In this document: positions 1 to 6,585 of the stretch, in pieces
How the letters are laid out: every line of letters starts with the position of its first letter
Numbering within the stretch: position 1 is the stretch's first letter
DNA from: Pseudomonadota bacterium
Lineage (GTDB): Bacteria > Desulfobacterota > Anaeroferrophillalia > Anaeroferrophillales > Anaeroferrophillaceae
Length of the DNA stretch: 9,350 nucleotides
Assembly (NCBI GenBank): GCA_011042595.1
Contig: DQWO01000214.1
Span: 1 to 9,350 of the forward strand
Direction of reading: 5' to 3'
Program-made: the position numbers and the translations under genes
The notes under the pieces: generated by a model
The model's database searches: none
What the model saw: the letters and a program-made list of their open reading frames with translations, nothing else
What the model was told of the DNA's origin: nothing

Positions 1-969
1 AACCTGCTGGCGGTACAGAATGCCAGTGGTGATGCCGGTAAATTTGAAGCCCTGGTGAAAAAAGCTCTGGGAGCAACGGAAAAAGGCCTGATCCTGATCA
101 GCGATGACCTGGCAGCCCTGGAAGCCGGCGCCAAGGCAGCCAATGGCAAAAAAGCCCTGCTCTATGCCGCCACGGCTGACAATGCCGACAAGGTAGCAGC
201 GATAGCTAAAGAAACCGGTGCATCAGTGGTCGCTAAGGGTGACTCTGTCGAAGCGGTATCCAACTTCACCAAAACTATCGTTGATGCCGGCGTCAAAGAT
301 ATTGTTCTGGATACCAATGCCGGCAACCTGAAACAGATGTTCTATGACAACCACCAGGTACGACGGGCGGCATTGAAAGCCAAAAACAAGGATCTCGGTT
401 ATCCGACCATCAACATGGTCTGCAACCTGACCGATGATCCTTACAAGGAAGCCCTGTATGCGGCCATATCCATCGCCAAGTATGGCGGCATCGTGGTCAT
501 GAGTGATGTCGACAAGGAACGGATGTTGCCGCTGCTGGTTCAAAGACTGAACCTTTACACCGATCCGCAGCGTCCAATGCTCATGGATGAAGGCATTTAT
601 GAAATTAATAAACCCGGTCCTGATTCTCCGGTCATCATCACCACCAACTTCGCCCTTACTTATTTTATCGTCTCAGCGGAAGTTGAAGCCAGCCGGGTAC
701 CTACCTGGTTGCTGATTATGGACGTGGAAGGTATGTCTGTTCTGACTGCCTGGTCTGCCGGTAAGTTTGTTGCCGATGCCATGGCGCCGTTTACCGTCAA
801 GAGCGGCATCACTGACAAGGTTAACCATAAAAAGATCATCATTCCTGGTTATGTCGCCCAGATTTCCGGCGAATTTCAGGAAGAGCTTGGGGATGATTGG
901 GAAGTAATAATCGGCACCCGCGAGGCCTCCGACCTTCCTGCATTCTTAAAAAAGATGACAGGTGCCTAG
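1..969 (+). CDS. acsC: Corrinoid iron-sulfur protein large (gamma) subunit, AcsC/CdhE type, 5'-truncated by the window edge
   Basis: The reading frame is open from base 1 to the TAG at 967-969, giving 322 visible residues. The GTG at 55 is internal, not the start. The family carries the corrinoid that accepts a methyl group from methyl-H4folate and passes it to acetyl-CoA synthase in the Wood-Ljungdahl pathway (cytoplasmic). The visible part covers most of the TIM-barrel domain and the C-terminal cobalamin-binding domain. The C-terminal stretch IIIPGYVAQISGEF, followed by VIIGTREASDLPAFL, is the characteristic AcsC ending. The N-terminal four-cysteine [4Fe-4S] region expected in the family lies upstream of the window. 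Moorella AcsC is about 446 residues, so roughly 120 residues are missing here. A strong terminator follows 17 bases after the stop, and acsE comes next. Identity is recognised from memory of the family; the assignment to the large rather than the small subunit rests on the C-terminal motif. Confidence 0.9.
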   Translation, partial: NLLAVQNASGDAGKFEALVKKALGATEKGLILISDDLAALEAGAKAANGKKALLYAATADNADKVAAIAKETGASVVAKGDSVEAVSNFTKTIVDAGVKDIVLDTNAGNLKQMFYDNHQVRRAALKAKNKDLGYPTINMVCNLTDDPYKEALYAAISIAKYGGIVVMSDVDKERMLPLLVQRLNLYTDPQRPMLMDEGIYEINKPGPDSPVIITTNFALTYFIVSAEVEASRVPTWLLIMDVEGMSVLTAWSAGKFVADAMAPFTVKSGITDKVNHKKIIIPGYVAQISGEFQEELGDDWEVIIGTREASDLPAFLKKMTGA

Positions 970-985
970 GTAAGATTTTCAATCA

Positions 986-1021
986 GATAGGAGCCGGAAA
1001 CAGCCGGCTCCTATCTTTTTT
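986..1021 (+). terminator. Intrinsic terminator after acsC
   Basis: A perfect 12-bp stem, GATAGGAGCCGG (986-997) with CCGGCTCCTATC (1004-1015), is closed by the 6-base loop AAACAG and followed by six T (1016-1021). It sits 17 bases after the acsC stop and 56 bases before the acsE start, so acsE is probably expressed from its own promoter or by readthrough. Confidence 0.93.
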
Positions 1022-1025
1022 ATCC

Positions 1026-1056
1026 GAACAATAAGAATATAAAATTGTTCTATACT
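1026..1056 (+). promoter_or_regulatory. Inverted repeat next to a possible -10 box upstream of acsE
   Basis: A perfect 7-bp inverted repeat, GAACAAT (1026-1032) and ATTGTTC (1044-1050), has an 11-base AT-rich spacer. It directly abuts TATACT (1051-1056), a good -10 candidate. No convincing -35 hexamer lies 16-18 bases upstream of that box, so the promoter would be weak or activator dependent. The 25-base span of the repeat is typical of a dimeric regulator site. The promoter would start transcription about 15 bases before the acsE Shine-Dalgarno sequence GGAGGA (1065-1070). The repeat could also simply be an RNA hairpin or chance in AT-rich DNA. Confidence 0.4.
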
Positions 1057-1076
1057 AAACAAACGGAGGAAAAGAG

Positions 1077-2003
1077 ATGAGTAAAGTACTTTGTCTTGCT
1101 GAAAGTATCAACATCATGTCAAAAACCATCGGTCCGGCGATCAAAGAACGGGATCCGAAACCGATCCAGAAGATGGCCATCGAACAGGAAAAAGCCGGAG
1201 CTGATTATCAAGATCTCAATTTGGGGCCGGCACGAAAAGGTGGAGATGAAATGATGGCCTGGCTGGTAAAAACCGTTGAAGAGGTTTCTTCACTGCCTTT
1301 GGCCATGGACAGCACCAACCATAACGCAATTATCGCCGGTTTGAAAGCGACAAAAAATCCTGAAGATGCCATTGTCAATTCCATCACCGCCCAACCTGAC
1401 AGCCTCAAGACCAGGATGCCGATTGTCAAAGAGTTTAACTGCAACTTTGTCGCCCTGACTCTCAGTGAAGAAGGCATACCCCGGGACGTTAACGAACGCG
1501 GCATGTGTGCGGCTGACATTTACAACCATGCCTTGGAATATGATATCCCCGTAGAAAAAATGTGGATTGACCCCATCGTTCTGCCGGTCTGCGTTGACCC
1601 CGGTCAGGTAGCTTCATTCCTGGAATTCTTGCCGTTGATCCCTGATTTTGCTCCCGGAGCCAAATCAACCTGTGGCCTTTCCAATATTTCCAACGGCACG
1701 CCGACGGAACTGCGTCCATATTTAAATCGTGGCTACCAGGCCATGCACAAATACCTGGGCATTTACTCATCTATCGTTGATGCCTATGACGCGGAAATGA
1801 TTGCCTTATGTCACGATGAAATTCCGGCAGTGGATGAACTTACCAAAAAACTGATGGAAGGTGAAGACGTGGATGAGAAATCGTTGGGTGTTGAGCTGCA
1901 GGTCTATTACCGCAGCATCAAATGCTGCAATGGTGACATCCTCTATTCCCACTCCTGGATCGAAGACCTGGTGGATAAATACAACAAAGACTGGTATAAA
2001 TAA
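1077..2003 (+). CDS. acsE: Methyltetrahydrofolate:corrinoid iron-sulfur protein methyltransferase (AcsE)
   Basis: This cytoplasmic enzyme transfers the N5-methyl group of methyl-H4folate to Co(I) of the corrinoid iron-sulfur protein, the step linking the methyl branch of the Wood-Ljungdahl pathway to acetyl-CoA synthase. The protein is a single pterin-binding TIM barrel. Motifs matching the Moorella enzyme are DSTN (Asp78, cf. Asp75), NSITA (Asn101, cf. Asn96), WIDP (Asp165, cf. Asp160) and GLSNISNG (Asn203, cf. Asn199), the last being the residue that hydrogen-bonds folate N5. The ATG is supported by GGAGGA seven bases upstream. At 308 residues it is about 45 longer than the 262-residue Moorella protein; the extra part is an acidic/basic C-terminal tail after about residue 262 with a Cys283-Cys284 pair. 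It follows acsC but is separated by a strong terminator. Family call is firm; the role of the tail is unknown. Confidence 0.92.
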   Translation: MSKVLCLAESINIMSKTIGPAIKERDPKPIQKMAIEQEKAGADYQDLNLGPARKGGDEMMAWLVKTVEEVSSLPLAMDSTNHNAIIAGLKATKNPEDAIVNSITAQPDSLKTRMPIVKEFNCNFVALTLSEEGIPRDVNERGMCAADIYNHALEYDIPVEKMWIDPIVLPVCVDPGQVASFLEFLPLIPDFAPGAKSTCGLSNISNGTPTELRPYLNRGYQAMHKYLGIYSSIVDAYDAEMIALCHDEIPAVDELTKKLMEGEDVDEKSLGVELQVYYRSIKCCNGDILYSHSWIEDLVDKYNKDWYK

Positions 2004-2032
2004 ATCCAGAGAGTTTATAGTAACGCAAAATA

Positions 2033-2064
2033 AAAAAGCCGCACGTTTTAACGTGCGGCTTTTT
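2033..2064. terminator. Bidirectional intrinsic terminator between acsE and the HTH gene
   Basis: The sequence AAAAAGCCGCACGTT (2033-2047) is perfectly complementary to 2050-2064, with a GC-rich core flanked by A and T runs. It can therefore terminate acsE on the + strand (30 bases after its stop) and the convergent small HTH gene on the minus strand (43 bases after its stop). Confidence 0.92.
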
Positions 2065-2106
2065 CTTGTCGACAACTCATAAAAAATTCTTGTTTATTTT
2101 TTAAAA

Positions 2107-2298
2107 TTACGCTTCAACCGGCTGATGTTCCCTGATCCAGCGGGCAATTTTCTGTTTATTGAAACGCCAGAATTTACTCACTTTATAACCGGGGAGAATC
2201 CCCTTCCTGGCCATATAGTTAACATTATCAGGACTGGTATCAAGCATTATCGCCACGTCAACGCTGCCAATTTCCCGATCTGATCGGACTATCTTCAT
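2107..2298 (-). CDS. Small MerR/excisionase-type helix-turn-helix protein
   Basis: The protein has 63 residues, essentially one winged-helix DNA-binding domain of the HTH_17/excisionase-like type. It shows the usual pattern: VDVAIMLDTSPDNVNYMARKG as the helix-turn-helix (about residues 13-33), then ILPGYKVSKFWRFNKQKI as the wing (34-51), and RWI near the end. Such proteins bind DNA as small transcription factors or recombination directionality factors; no effector domain is present. The ATG is fixed by a near-ideal Shine-Dalgarno sequence six bases upstream. It has its own promoter and shares a bidirectional terminator with acsE. It lies just beyond the 3' end of tRNA-Ala, the usual place for excisionase genes of integrated elements, but no integrase is in the window. 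Target and function are unknown; a housekeeping regulator is equally possible. Confidence 0.85.
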   Translation of the reverse strand: MKIVRSDREIGSVDVAIMLDTSPDNVNYMARKGILPGYKVSKFWRFNKQKIARWIREHQPVEA

Positions 2299-2304
2299 CA
2301 GATC

Positions 2305-2314
2305 TCACCTCCTT
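2305..2314 (-). promoter_or_regulatory. Consensus-perfect Shine-Dalgarno site of the small HTH gene
   Basis: Read on the minus strand the site is AAGGAGGTGA, a ten-base match to the anti-Shine-Dalgarno tail of 16S rRNA, six bases before the ATG. This fixes the start and predicts strong translation, unusual for a putative regulator. Confidence 0.85.
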
Positions 2315-2398
2315 CAAGCTCTATTACTATTTTTTACCCTTAAGCTAAAACTACCTTCGGTAGAATCATTTTAATTCTTTACCATTTCCTTAGGATTA

Positions 2399-2427
2399 AA
2401 GATAGTAACTAAATCGTTGGTTGTCAA
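2399..2427 (-). promoter_or_regulatory. Sigma70-type promoter for the small HTH gene
   Basis: On the minus strand TTGACA (2422-2427) is separated by 17 bases from TATCTT (2399-2404): a perfect -35 and a 4/6 -10. Transcription would begin near 2392, giving a leader of about 90 bases before the ATG. The leader contains a small CTACC/GGTAG hairpin (2351-2363). The promoter lies directly after the tRNA terminator. Confidence 0.6.
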
Positions 2428-2431
2428 TCAC

Positions 2432-2466
2432 AAAAAAAGTTATGGAAACATTTCCATAACTTTTTT
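2432..2466 (-). terminator. Intrinsic terminator after tRNA-Ala
   Basis: A perfect 16-bp inverted repeat (2433-2448 with 2451-2466) has core GTTATGGAAA and flanking A/T runs. On the minus strand it ends in seven T and lies 28 bases past the tRNA CCA end. It is symmetric enough to work in both directions. Confidence 0.85.
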
Positions 2467-2494
2467 ATGTTATAATGGCTAAACCAGATAAGGT

Positions 2495-2570
2495 TGGTGG
2501 AGCTGAACGGGATCGAACCGTCGACCTCTTGACTGCCAGTCAAGCGCTCTCCCAGCTGAGCTACAGCCCC
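2495..2570 (-). tRNA. tRNA-Ala (anticodon GGC)
   Basis: The cloverleaf is complete at 76 bases including an encoded CCA (2495-2497). The acceptor stem GGGGCTG/CAGCTCC contains the G3:U70 pair that is the alanine identity element. The anticodon stem CTTGA/TCAAG encloses loop CTGGCAG with anticodon GGC (bases 2535-2537 on the other strand), reading GCC and GCU alanine codons. The T loop has the usual GGTTCGATCC. The gene lies on the same strand as ppiD, followed by a clear terminator. Confidence 0.97.
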
Positions 2571-2606
2571 GAATATTTCCCATCCCTCAAGATTTAGCGA
2601 GCAATT

Positions 2607-2636
2607 TCCCTATCATGGACAGCATTATTTTGTCAA
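2607..2636 (-). promoter_or_regulatory. Possible promoter for tRNA-Ala
   Basis: A perfect TTGACA (-35, 2631-2636) is followed after 18 bases by TAGGGA (2607-2612) preceded by TGA, resembling an extended -10. The -10 itself is poor. It lies 36 bases upstream of the mature tRNA 5' end and 28 bases beyond the ppiD stop; no terminator is visible between ppiD and the tRNA, so readthrough may also contribute. Confidence 0.45.
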
Positions 2637-2664
2637 TAGTATATTTTTTTCACCTGTTTTTCAT

Positions 2665-4581
2665 CTATTCATCAAGAACACCCGGCATAATCTTGATTTC
2701 TGCCAGCTGCCGCAGGCGATTGCGTAAACCATTAAGCTCTCGATATTCCTTATAGCGCTGCAATTGGCTGTAAATTTGCTTTTTATCAACAGCAACCTTA
2801 TCCTTGCTTTTCTCCTCCAGGATTTTTTCCTTCAACTGCACCAAATATGTAATCCCCTGATATTCCAGTGGCACAGGATAAAGAGGATGTTCACTATCAA
2901 GGGCAAAAACCTTGACACTCAGTTGTTTATCCATCCCAATTTTAGGCACATAACCGCTCCCACGGGCAAATAAACCGGTATAGTCTATCTTCAGCTTGTG
3001 AATGGCGGCAGCAGCATCAAGATTCTTCTTATCTTTGGCCTCGGCGAGAATAGCAGCAGCCAGTCTTTTAACCTTGGTCTGAGCCTGCTCCAACTGATAG
3101 GCCTTTTTGACCTCTTCGACCACTTGTTTGAATTCTGGCAGATAACTTTTTTGGATGTCTTTAACCATAAAAAGATAACTGCTTTGCTGAGGATTTTCCA
3201 CCCGGGCCATTGTTCCAATTGGGGTTGAAAAAACCTTGGCAGCTAAAGCTCTATCGGTACCAATACCTTTAATGCTTCCTTTTTCAGTAAAAAGGCCGGT
3301 TTCCAGTACCGAAGCTGATAAAGTTGCCGCCTTTTCCATAAATGTTTCCGGGCTCGCATCCTTAAGGCGAATAGCTATCTGGTCAATAGTTTGTTTCACC
3401 AGCTTAGGTAACTGTTCCTTCACCAGTTGAGCCCGGATATCTTTCTTCACCTCATCCAGGCCCTTTGTATAGGCAGATTTATGTTCCTCAACTTTAATCA
3501 CATGATAGCCAAAGCGAGTGCGTACCGGTACTTGAGTAAAACTACCGGCAGGAAGACTGAACGAGGCATCTTCAAAAGATTTTACCATCGCCCCCCGACC
3601 AAACCAACCAAGTTCTCCACCACGGCTGGCGGACGGACCTTGTGAATATTGCTTGGCAAGCGCGGAAAAATCCTGACCTTGCTTCAATTTTGCAATAATT
3701 TCCTGGGCTTTTGTCTTCGCCTCGTCCCAGACAGATCCAGCATCATCCTGGCTAACTTTAAAGAGAATATGACGAGCCTTAACCTGCTCGGGAACCACAT
3801 AGTCTCCCAGGTGATCTTCATAATATGTTGCAATATCCTTATCACTGATGATAATCTTTTTTTCCAGTTCACCGGAATCAACTTTTACCACCACTATATT
3901 GCGTTTTTCCTGAACCTGAAAGTCCTCCCGATGGGCAGCAAAATAATCAGACAACTCTTTATCGTTAACTTTTATCGAAGAAGAAAAGTCTTGCGGGTCC
4001 AGTTTTACCATATCCAAGGAAATTTTTTCCTTCTGCTGACGATAGAGTTGATTAACTTCCTGGCTGCTTACCTTTGCGCCGGAGCCAAAGAGTTGTCGCA
4101 GTTTGTCAAGTAGCAGATCATCCCGTAGACTGACTTCAAAATCAGCCGGGGTCAAATGGTTATAGCTCAACAACTGCCGGTAGAGCCGCGGGTCAAAGGA
4201 GCCGTTATTTTGAAAGGCAGCCATCTTGGCAATACTGGCCTGAAGTTCTTCATCACTGACGGCCAATTTAAATTTACGGCCATAATCCAGCATCAACTGC
4301 CGATCAATCATACTGTTCAGCGCCTGTTGCTTCAACTTAAGTTGAGCCGCCATTTCCGGGTTAAACTGATCTTTATACTGCTGCTGATACCGTTGCCGCA
4401 ACCGTTCATAGGCTTCGGAAAAATCTTTAGCCTTTATAGCGCTGCCATTAACCGTGGCTACCACATTCCGCTTCTTGGCGGTCATGCTGCCCACGCCCCA
4501 AAAGGAAAAAACCAGTATAATAACAAAGAACGCCAGCTTGACGATCCAAGATTTAACATTTTTTCTCATGTAGCGTAACAT
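2665..4581 (-). CDS. ppiD: PpiD-like membrane-anchored periplasmic foldase (SurA-N / parvulin peptidyl-prolyl isomerase)
   Basis: The 638 residues have the PpiD architecture. A short cytoplasmic N-terminus (MLRYMRKNVKSW) precedes one membrane helix at about residues 13-32 (FFVIILVFSFWGVG). A SurA-N-like chaperone region spans about 35-170. A parvulin domain covers about 266-366, with ARHILFKV, FSALAKQYSQGPSASRGGELGWFGRG and FGYHVIKVEE. A second helical chaperone segment extends to the C-terminus. Family members are anchored in the inner membrane, face the periplasm and assist folding of exported proteins near the Sec translocon. Length is close to E. coli PpiD (623). The first ATG is chosen because PpiD proteins begin MLxxxRK; the alternative ATG at codon 5 would cut this motif. 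No strong Shine-Dalgarno is visible. Whether the parvulin domain is catalytically active cannot be judged here; in E. coli PpiD it is weak. Confidence 0.93.
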   Translation of the reverse strand: MLRYMRKNVKSWIVKLAFFVIILVFSFWGVGSMTAKKRNVVATVNGSAIKAKDFSEAYERLRQRYQQQYKDQFNPEMAAQLKLKQQALNSMIDRQLMLDYGRKFKLAVSDEELQASIAKMAAFQNNGSFDPRLYRQLLSYNHLTPADFEVSLRDDLLLDKLRQLFGSGAKVSSQEVNQLYRQQKEKISLDMVKLDPQDFSSSIKVNDKELSDYFAAHREDFQVQEKRNIVVVKVDSGELEKKIIISDKDIATYYEDHLGDYVVPEQVKARHILFKVSQDDAGSVWDEAKTKAQEIIAKLKQGQDFSALAKQYSQGPSASRGGELGWFGRGAMVKSFEDASFSLPAGSFTQVPVRTRFGYHVIKVEEHKSAYTKGLDEVKKDIRAQLVKEQLPKLVKQTIDQIAIRLKDASPETFMEKAATLSASVLETGLFTEKGSIKGIGTDRALAAKVFSTPIGTMARVENPQQSSYLFMVKDIQKSYLPEFKQVVEEVKKAYQLEQAQTKVKRLAAAILAEAKDKKNLDAAAAIHKLKIDYTGLFARGSGYVPKIGMDKQLSVKVFALDSEHPLYPVPLEYQGITYLVQLKEKILEEKSKDKVAVDKKQIYSQLQRYKEYRELNGLRNRLRQLAEIKIMPGVLDE

Positions 4582-4622
4582 TATGGAAAATACCTGCCCT
4601 GTAAGTGGTTAAAAGACGACTA

Positions 4623-4651
4623 GTTATAGGTAATATGAAAGAAAAAAGCAA
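4623..4651 (-). promoter_or_regulatory. Likely ppiD promoter
   Basis: On the minus strand TTGCTT (4646-4651) and TATAAC (4623-4628) are 17 bases apart; the -10 matches five of six consensus bases. Transcription would begin near 4616, about 35 bases before the ppiD ATG. The -35 overlaps the end of the minus-strand terminator at 4642-4679. Confidence 0.55.
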
Positions 4652-4679
4652 GGTTTTTAAGCCATCAGGAAAACCCTGC
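4642..4679 (-). terminator. Minus-strand intrinsic terminator upstream of ppiD
   Basis: Read on the minus strand, GCAGGGTTTT (4679-4670) pairs with AAAACCTTGC (4657-4648) over ten bases, including one G.U wobble that would be an A.C mismatch on the other strand. A 12-base loop separates them and six T (4647-4642) follow. The strand asymmetry supports a minus-strand terminator. No protein gene is visible upstream that would need it. Confidence 0.65.
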
Positions 4680-4731
4680 GGCATCATAATTATCTTGACA
4701 TTTCTCAACTTTCTGACTTGTGTTGCCAGGA

Positions 4732-4854
4732 TGTTCGGGCTTGGCTCATAGCGGCATTGACCGCCGAACGAATCACCACGATGGTGATTCACGGCGGGCA
4801 CCTCACAGCTGCACACGATGTGCAGCGAGAATGAGCGAGAGCCATGCCGGAACA
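4732..4854. repeat. 123-base palindromic element able to form a three-way junction with twin CGA-loop hairpins
   Basis: The outer arms 4732-4747 and 4839-4854 pair at 14 of 16 positions. Inside are two perfect hairpins. The first is GAATCACCA-CGA-TGGTGATTC (4770-4790), extended by CCGCCG (4761-4766) with CGGCGG (4792-4797). The second is GCTGCACA-CGA-TGTGCAGC (4808-4826), extended by CTC (4802-4804) with GAG (4827-4829) across a three-base bulge. Both have the same CGA loop. GCGG at 4751-4754 can compete with the first hairpin for CCGC. The element fills the middle of the 370-base gap between the divergent ppiD and radical SAM genes. It may be a dispersed palindromic repeat or a structured RNA; nothing here decides between them. 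Confidence 0.7.
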
Positions 4855-4951
4855 GCCTTTGTAATGAAATTTTTGCAAGCTGTTTTTTCATAACTCATAA
4901 ACTTGACTAAACAGGTAATCCATCAACTATTCAGGGAGCTGTAAACTCTCC

Positions 4952-6583
4952 ATGCCTGACATTGTTCTGGTCCAGCCGCCAATCGAAGATTTTTTCCTGA
5001 CTGCCAAAAGAACCATTCCTTATGGTCTGGCCTGCATAGCCGCAAGTCTCGAAGAACAGGGATTTTCGGTCGCCATTATCGATGCCCTGGCAACAAACAA
5101 GAGTAAAATCATTCCCTGGCCTCAGGAGATGGCCTACCTGGCGCAACATTACGGGAAACCGGATGCCTCACCATTCGCTCTTTTTCACCACTATAAACAT
5201 TTCGGTTTCAGTTTTGTCCACCTGGGACAGCTGGTTCAGCAATCGGGGGCTTTTCTTGTTGGTATTTCAGCTCTCTTTACCCCTTATTACAAAAGTGCCC
5301 TGGAGGCTGCGGTTACCATCAAAAAACATCATCCCGACTGCTGCATTGTGGTTGGCGGCCACCATGCCACTGTCCTGCCGGAAACGGTGATGAAATGTAA
5401 AGCCGTCGATTTTGTCATCCGAGGGGAAGGAGAGGTGGCTCTATCAAGGCTGGCAGCGGTGGTCAAAAAAGGACGCGCTGCGGATCAGGAACAATTAGTC
5501 AATATTCCTGGTCTTGTATGGCGCCGGGAAGATGGCAGTCTGCATATGGTGAAACCGGCAGTCATAGGCAAGCTGGATTCCCGACCGCTGCCGGCAACCC
5601 AGCTGTTGAAACAGTCATTCTACCGGCGGAAGAAGCGGGGAAGTGCAGTCATTATGGCCAGTCGGGGTTGTCCTTTGCGCTGCAGCTACTGTGCCGTCAG
5701 TGCTGATAGTGGCTTGCCCTACCGAAGAAGAGGTGTCGCATCCGTACTACGGGAAATCGAGCTCGCCGTTTCCCGTGACAATGTCGGCTTTATCGATTTC
5801 GAAGATGAGAACCTGACCATCAACAGGTCCTGGTTTATGGACTTGTTAACCGGTATTTCAGCCTTGCGGAAGAAACGTGATTTTGAGTTGCGGGCCATGA
5901 ACGGGCTCTATCCGCCGTCTCTTGATGAAACCATGATTGTAGCAATGCGCAAAGCCGGTTTTCGAACCCTTAATTTGGCGGTGGGCAGTTTTGATAGCCA
6001 GCAGCTTAAACAGTTTCGTCGCCCGGACGTCGGCCATGCCCATGATCGACTGCTGAAACTTTGTAAAAAGCACGGTCTCGATGCCGTCTCCTATATTATT
6101 GCCGGAGCACCAGGACAGCAGGCAGAAACCAGCCTTAATGACCTTTTGCGCCTGGAACGGCAAAACACCATCGTCGGTTTATCAGTCTTCTATCCGGCCC
6201 CGGGCAGCCTTGATTACCGCCGTGCTGCCGACTTTGGCATCCTGCCGCCGCATCTCTCCTTGATACGTTCCAGCGCCCTGCCCCTCAGCCATACAACAAA
6301 CCGCGGCGAAGTGGCAACCCTGCTGCGCTTGAGCCGCATAATAAATTTTATCAAATCCCTGCAGAAAAACCAAATTTCCCTGCCGGCGCCCAAAGCTTTT
6401 AGTAATCCTGATTTGTCAGCTTGCACAGAACGTATGGAGAGAGGGCTTTTGCTGCTCGGCTGGTTTTTTGACGATGGCGTAATTCGGGGAATAACTCCTG
6501 AGGGTGAGGTTTATGAACATCCGACCGCACTGGATCTGACCCGGAAATTCATCCGGAAATCAGGTTATCTGGTCAATTTTTAA
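4952..6583 (+). CDS. B12-binding-domain radical SAM protein of unknown substrate
   Basis: The protein has 543 residues. The N-terminal part (about 1-170) is a Rossmann-like cobalamin-binding domain of the class found in BchE-like radical SAM enzymes: VLVQPP at 5-10, IPYGLACIAASLEEQG at 22-37, VVGGHHATVLPE at 133-144 and VIRGEGE at 155-161. The radical SAM barrel follows with RGCPLRCSYCAV: Cys240, Cys244 and Cys247 form the CX3CX2C motif that holds the [4Fe-4S] cluster and SAM. Further barrel segments are GFIDFEDENL and the late YIIAGAPGQ. The last hundred residues match no domain I recognise. Members typically methylate or rearrange unactivated carbon in cofactor, lipid or natural-product pathways. 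Neighbours give no pathway clue. GGGAG about 13 bases before the ATG is a distant Shine-Dalgarno, but the N-terminal motif PDIVLVQPP supports this start. Confidence 0.9.
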   Translation: MPDIVLVQPPIEDFFLTAKRTIPYGLACIAASLEEQGFSVAIIDALATNKSKIIPWPQEMAYLAQHYGKPDASPFALFHHYKHFGFSFVHLGQLVQQSGAFLVGISALFTPYYKSALEAAVTIKKHHPDCCIVVGGHHATVLPETVMKCKAVDFVIRGEGEVALSRLAAVVKKGRAADQEQLVNIPGLVWRREDGSLHMVKPAVIGKLDSRPLPATQLLKQSFYRRKKRGSAVIMASRGCPLRCSYCAVSADSGLPYRRRGVASVLREIELAVSRDNVGFIDFEDENLTINRSWFMDLLTGISALRKKRDFELRAMNGLYPPSLDETMIVAMRKAGFRTLNLAVGSFDSQQLKQFRRPDVGHAHDRLLKLCKKHGLDAVSYIIAGAPGQQAETSLNDLLRLERQNTIVGLSVFYPAPGSLDYRRAADFGILPPHLSLIRSSALPLSHTTNRGEVATLLRLSRIINFIKSLQKNQISLPAPKAFSNPDLSACTERMERGLLLLGWFFDDGVIRGITPEGEVYEHPTALDLTRKFIRKSGYLVNF

Positions 6584-6585
6584 CC

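Noticed and set aside
55..57. GTG as a start for the first gene
   Set aside because: The frame is open to base 1 and the preceding residues continue the AcsC sequence, so the GTG is an internal valine.
2471..2476. Perfect TATAAT on the + strand
   Set aside because: No -35 box is correctly spaced (the position falls inside the terminator stem), and downstream + strand sequence is antisense to the tRNA and ppiD.
3649..4113. 154-residue + strand open frame antisense to ppiD
   Set aside because: It is a mirror of the PpiD coding sequence with no domain and no ribosome binding site.
4553..4891. 112-residue minus-strand open frame over the palindromic element
   Set aside because: It overlaps the ppiD start, runs through the minus-strand terminator and the ppiD promoter, and its translation simply mirrors the inverted repeats. 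It has no family resemblance.
6541..6560. Direct repeat CCGGAAAT at the end of the radical SAM gene
   Set aside because: Two copies 12 bases apart encode the protein in frame (RKFIRKS); no wider array or palindrome.
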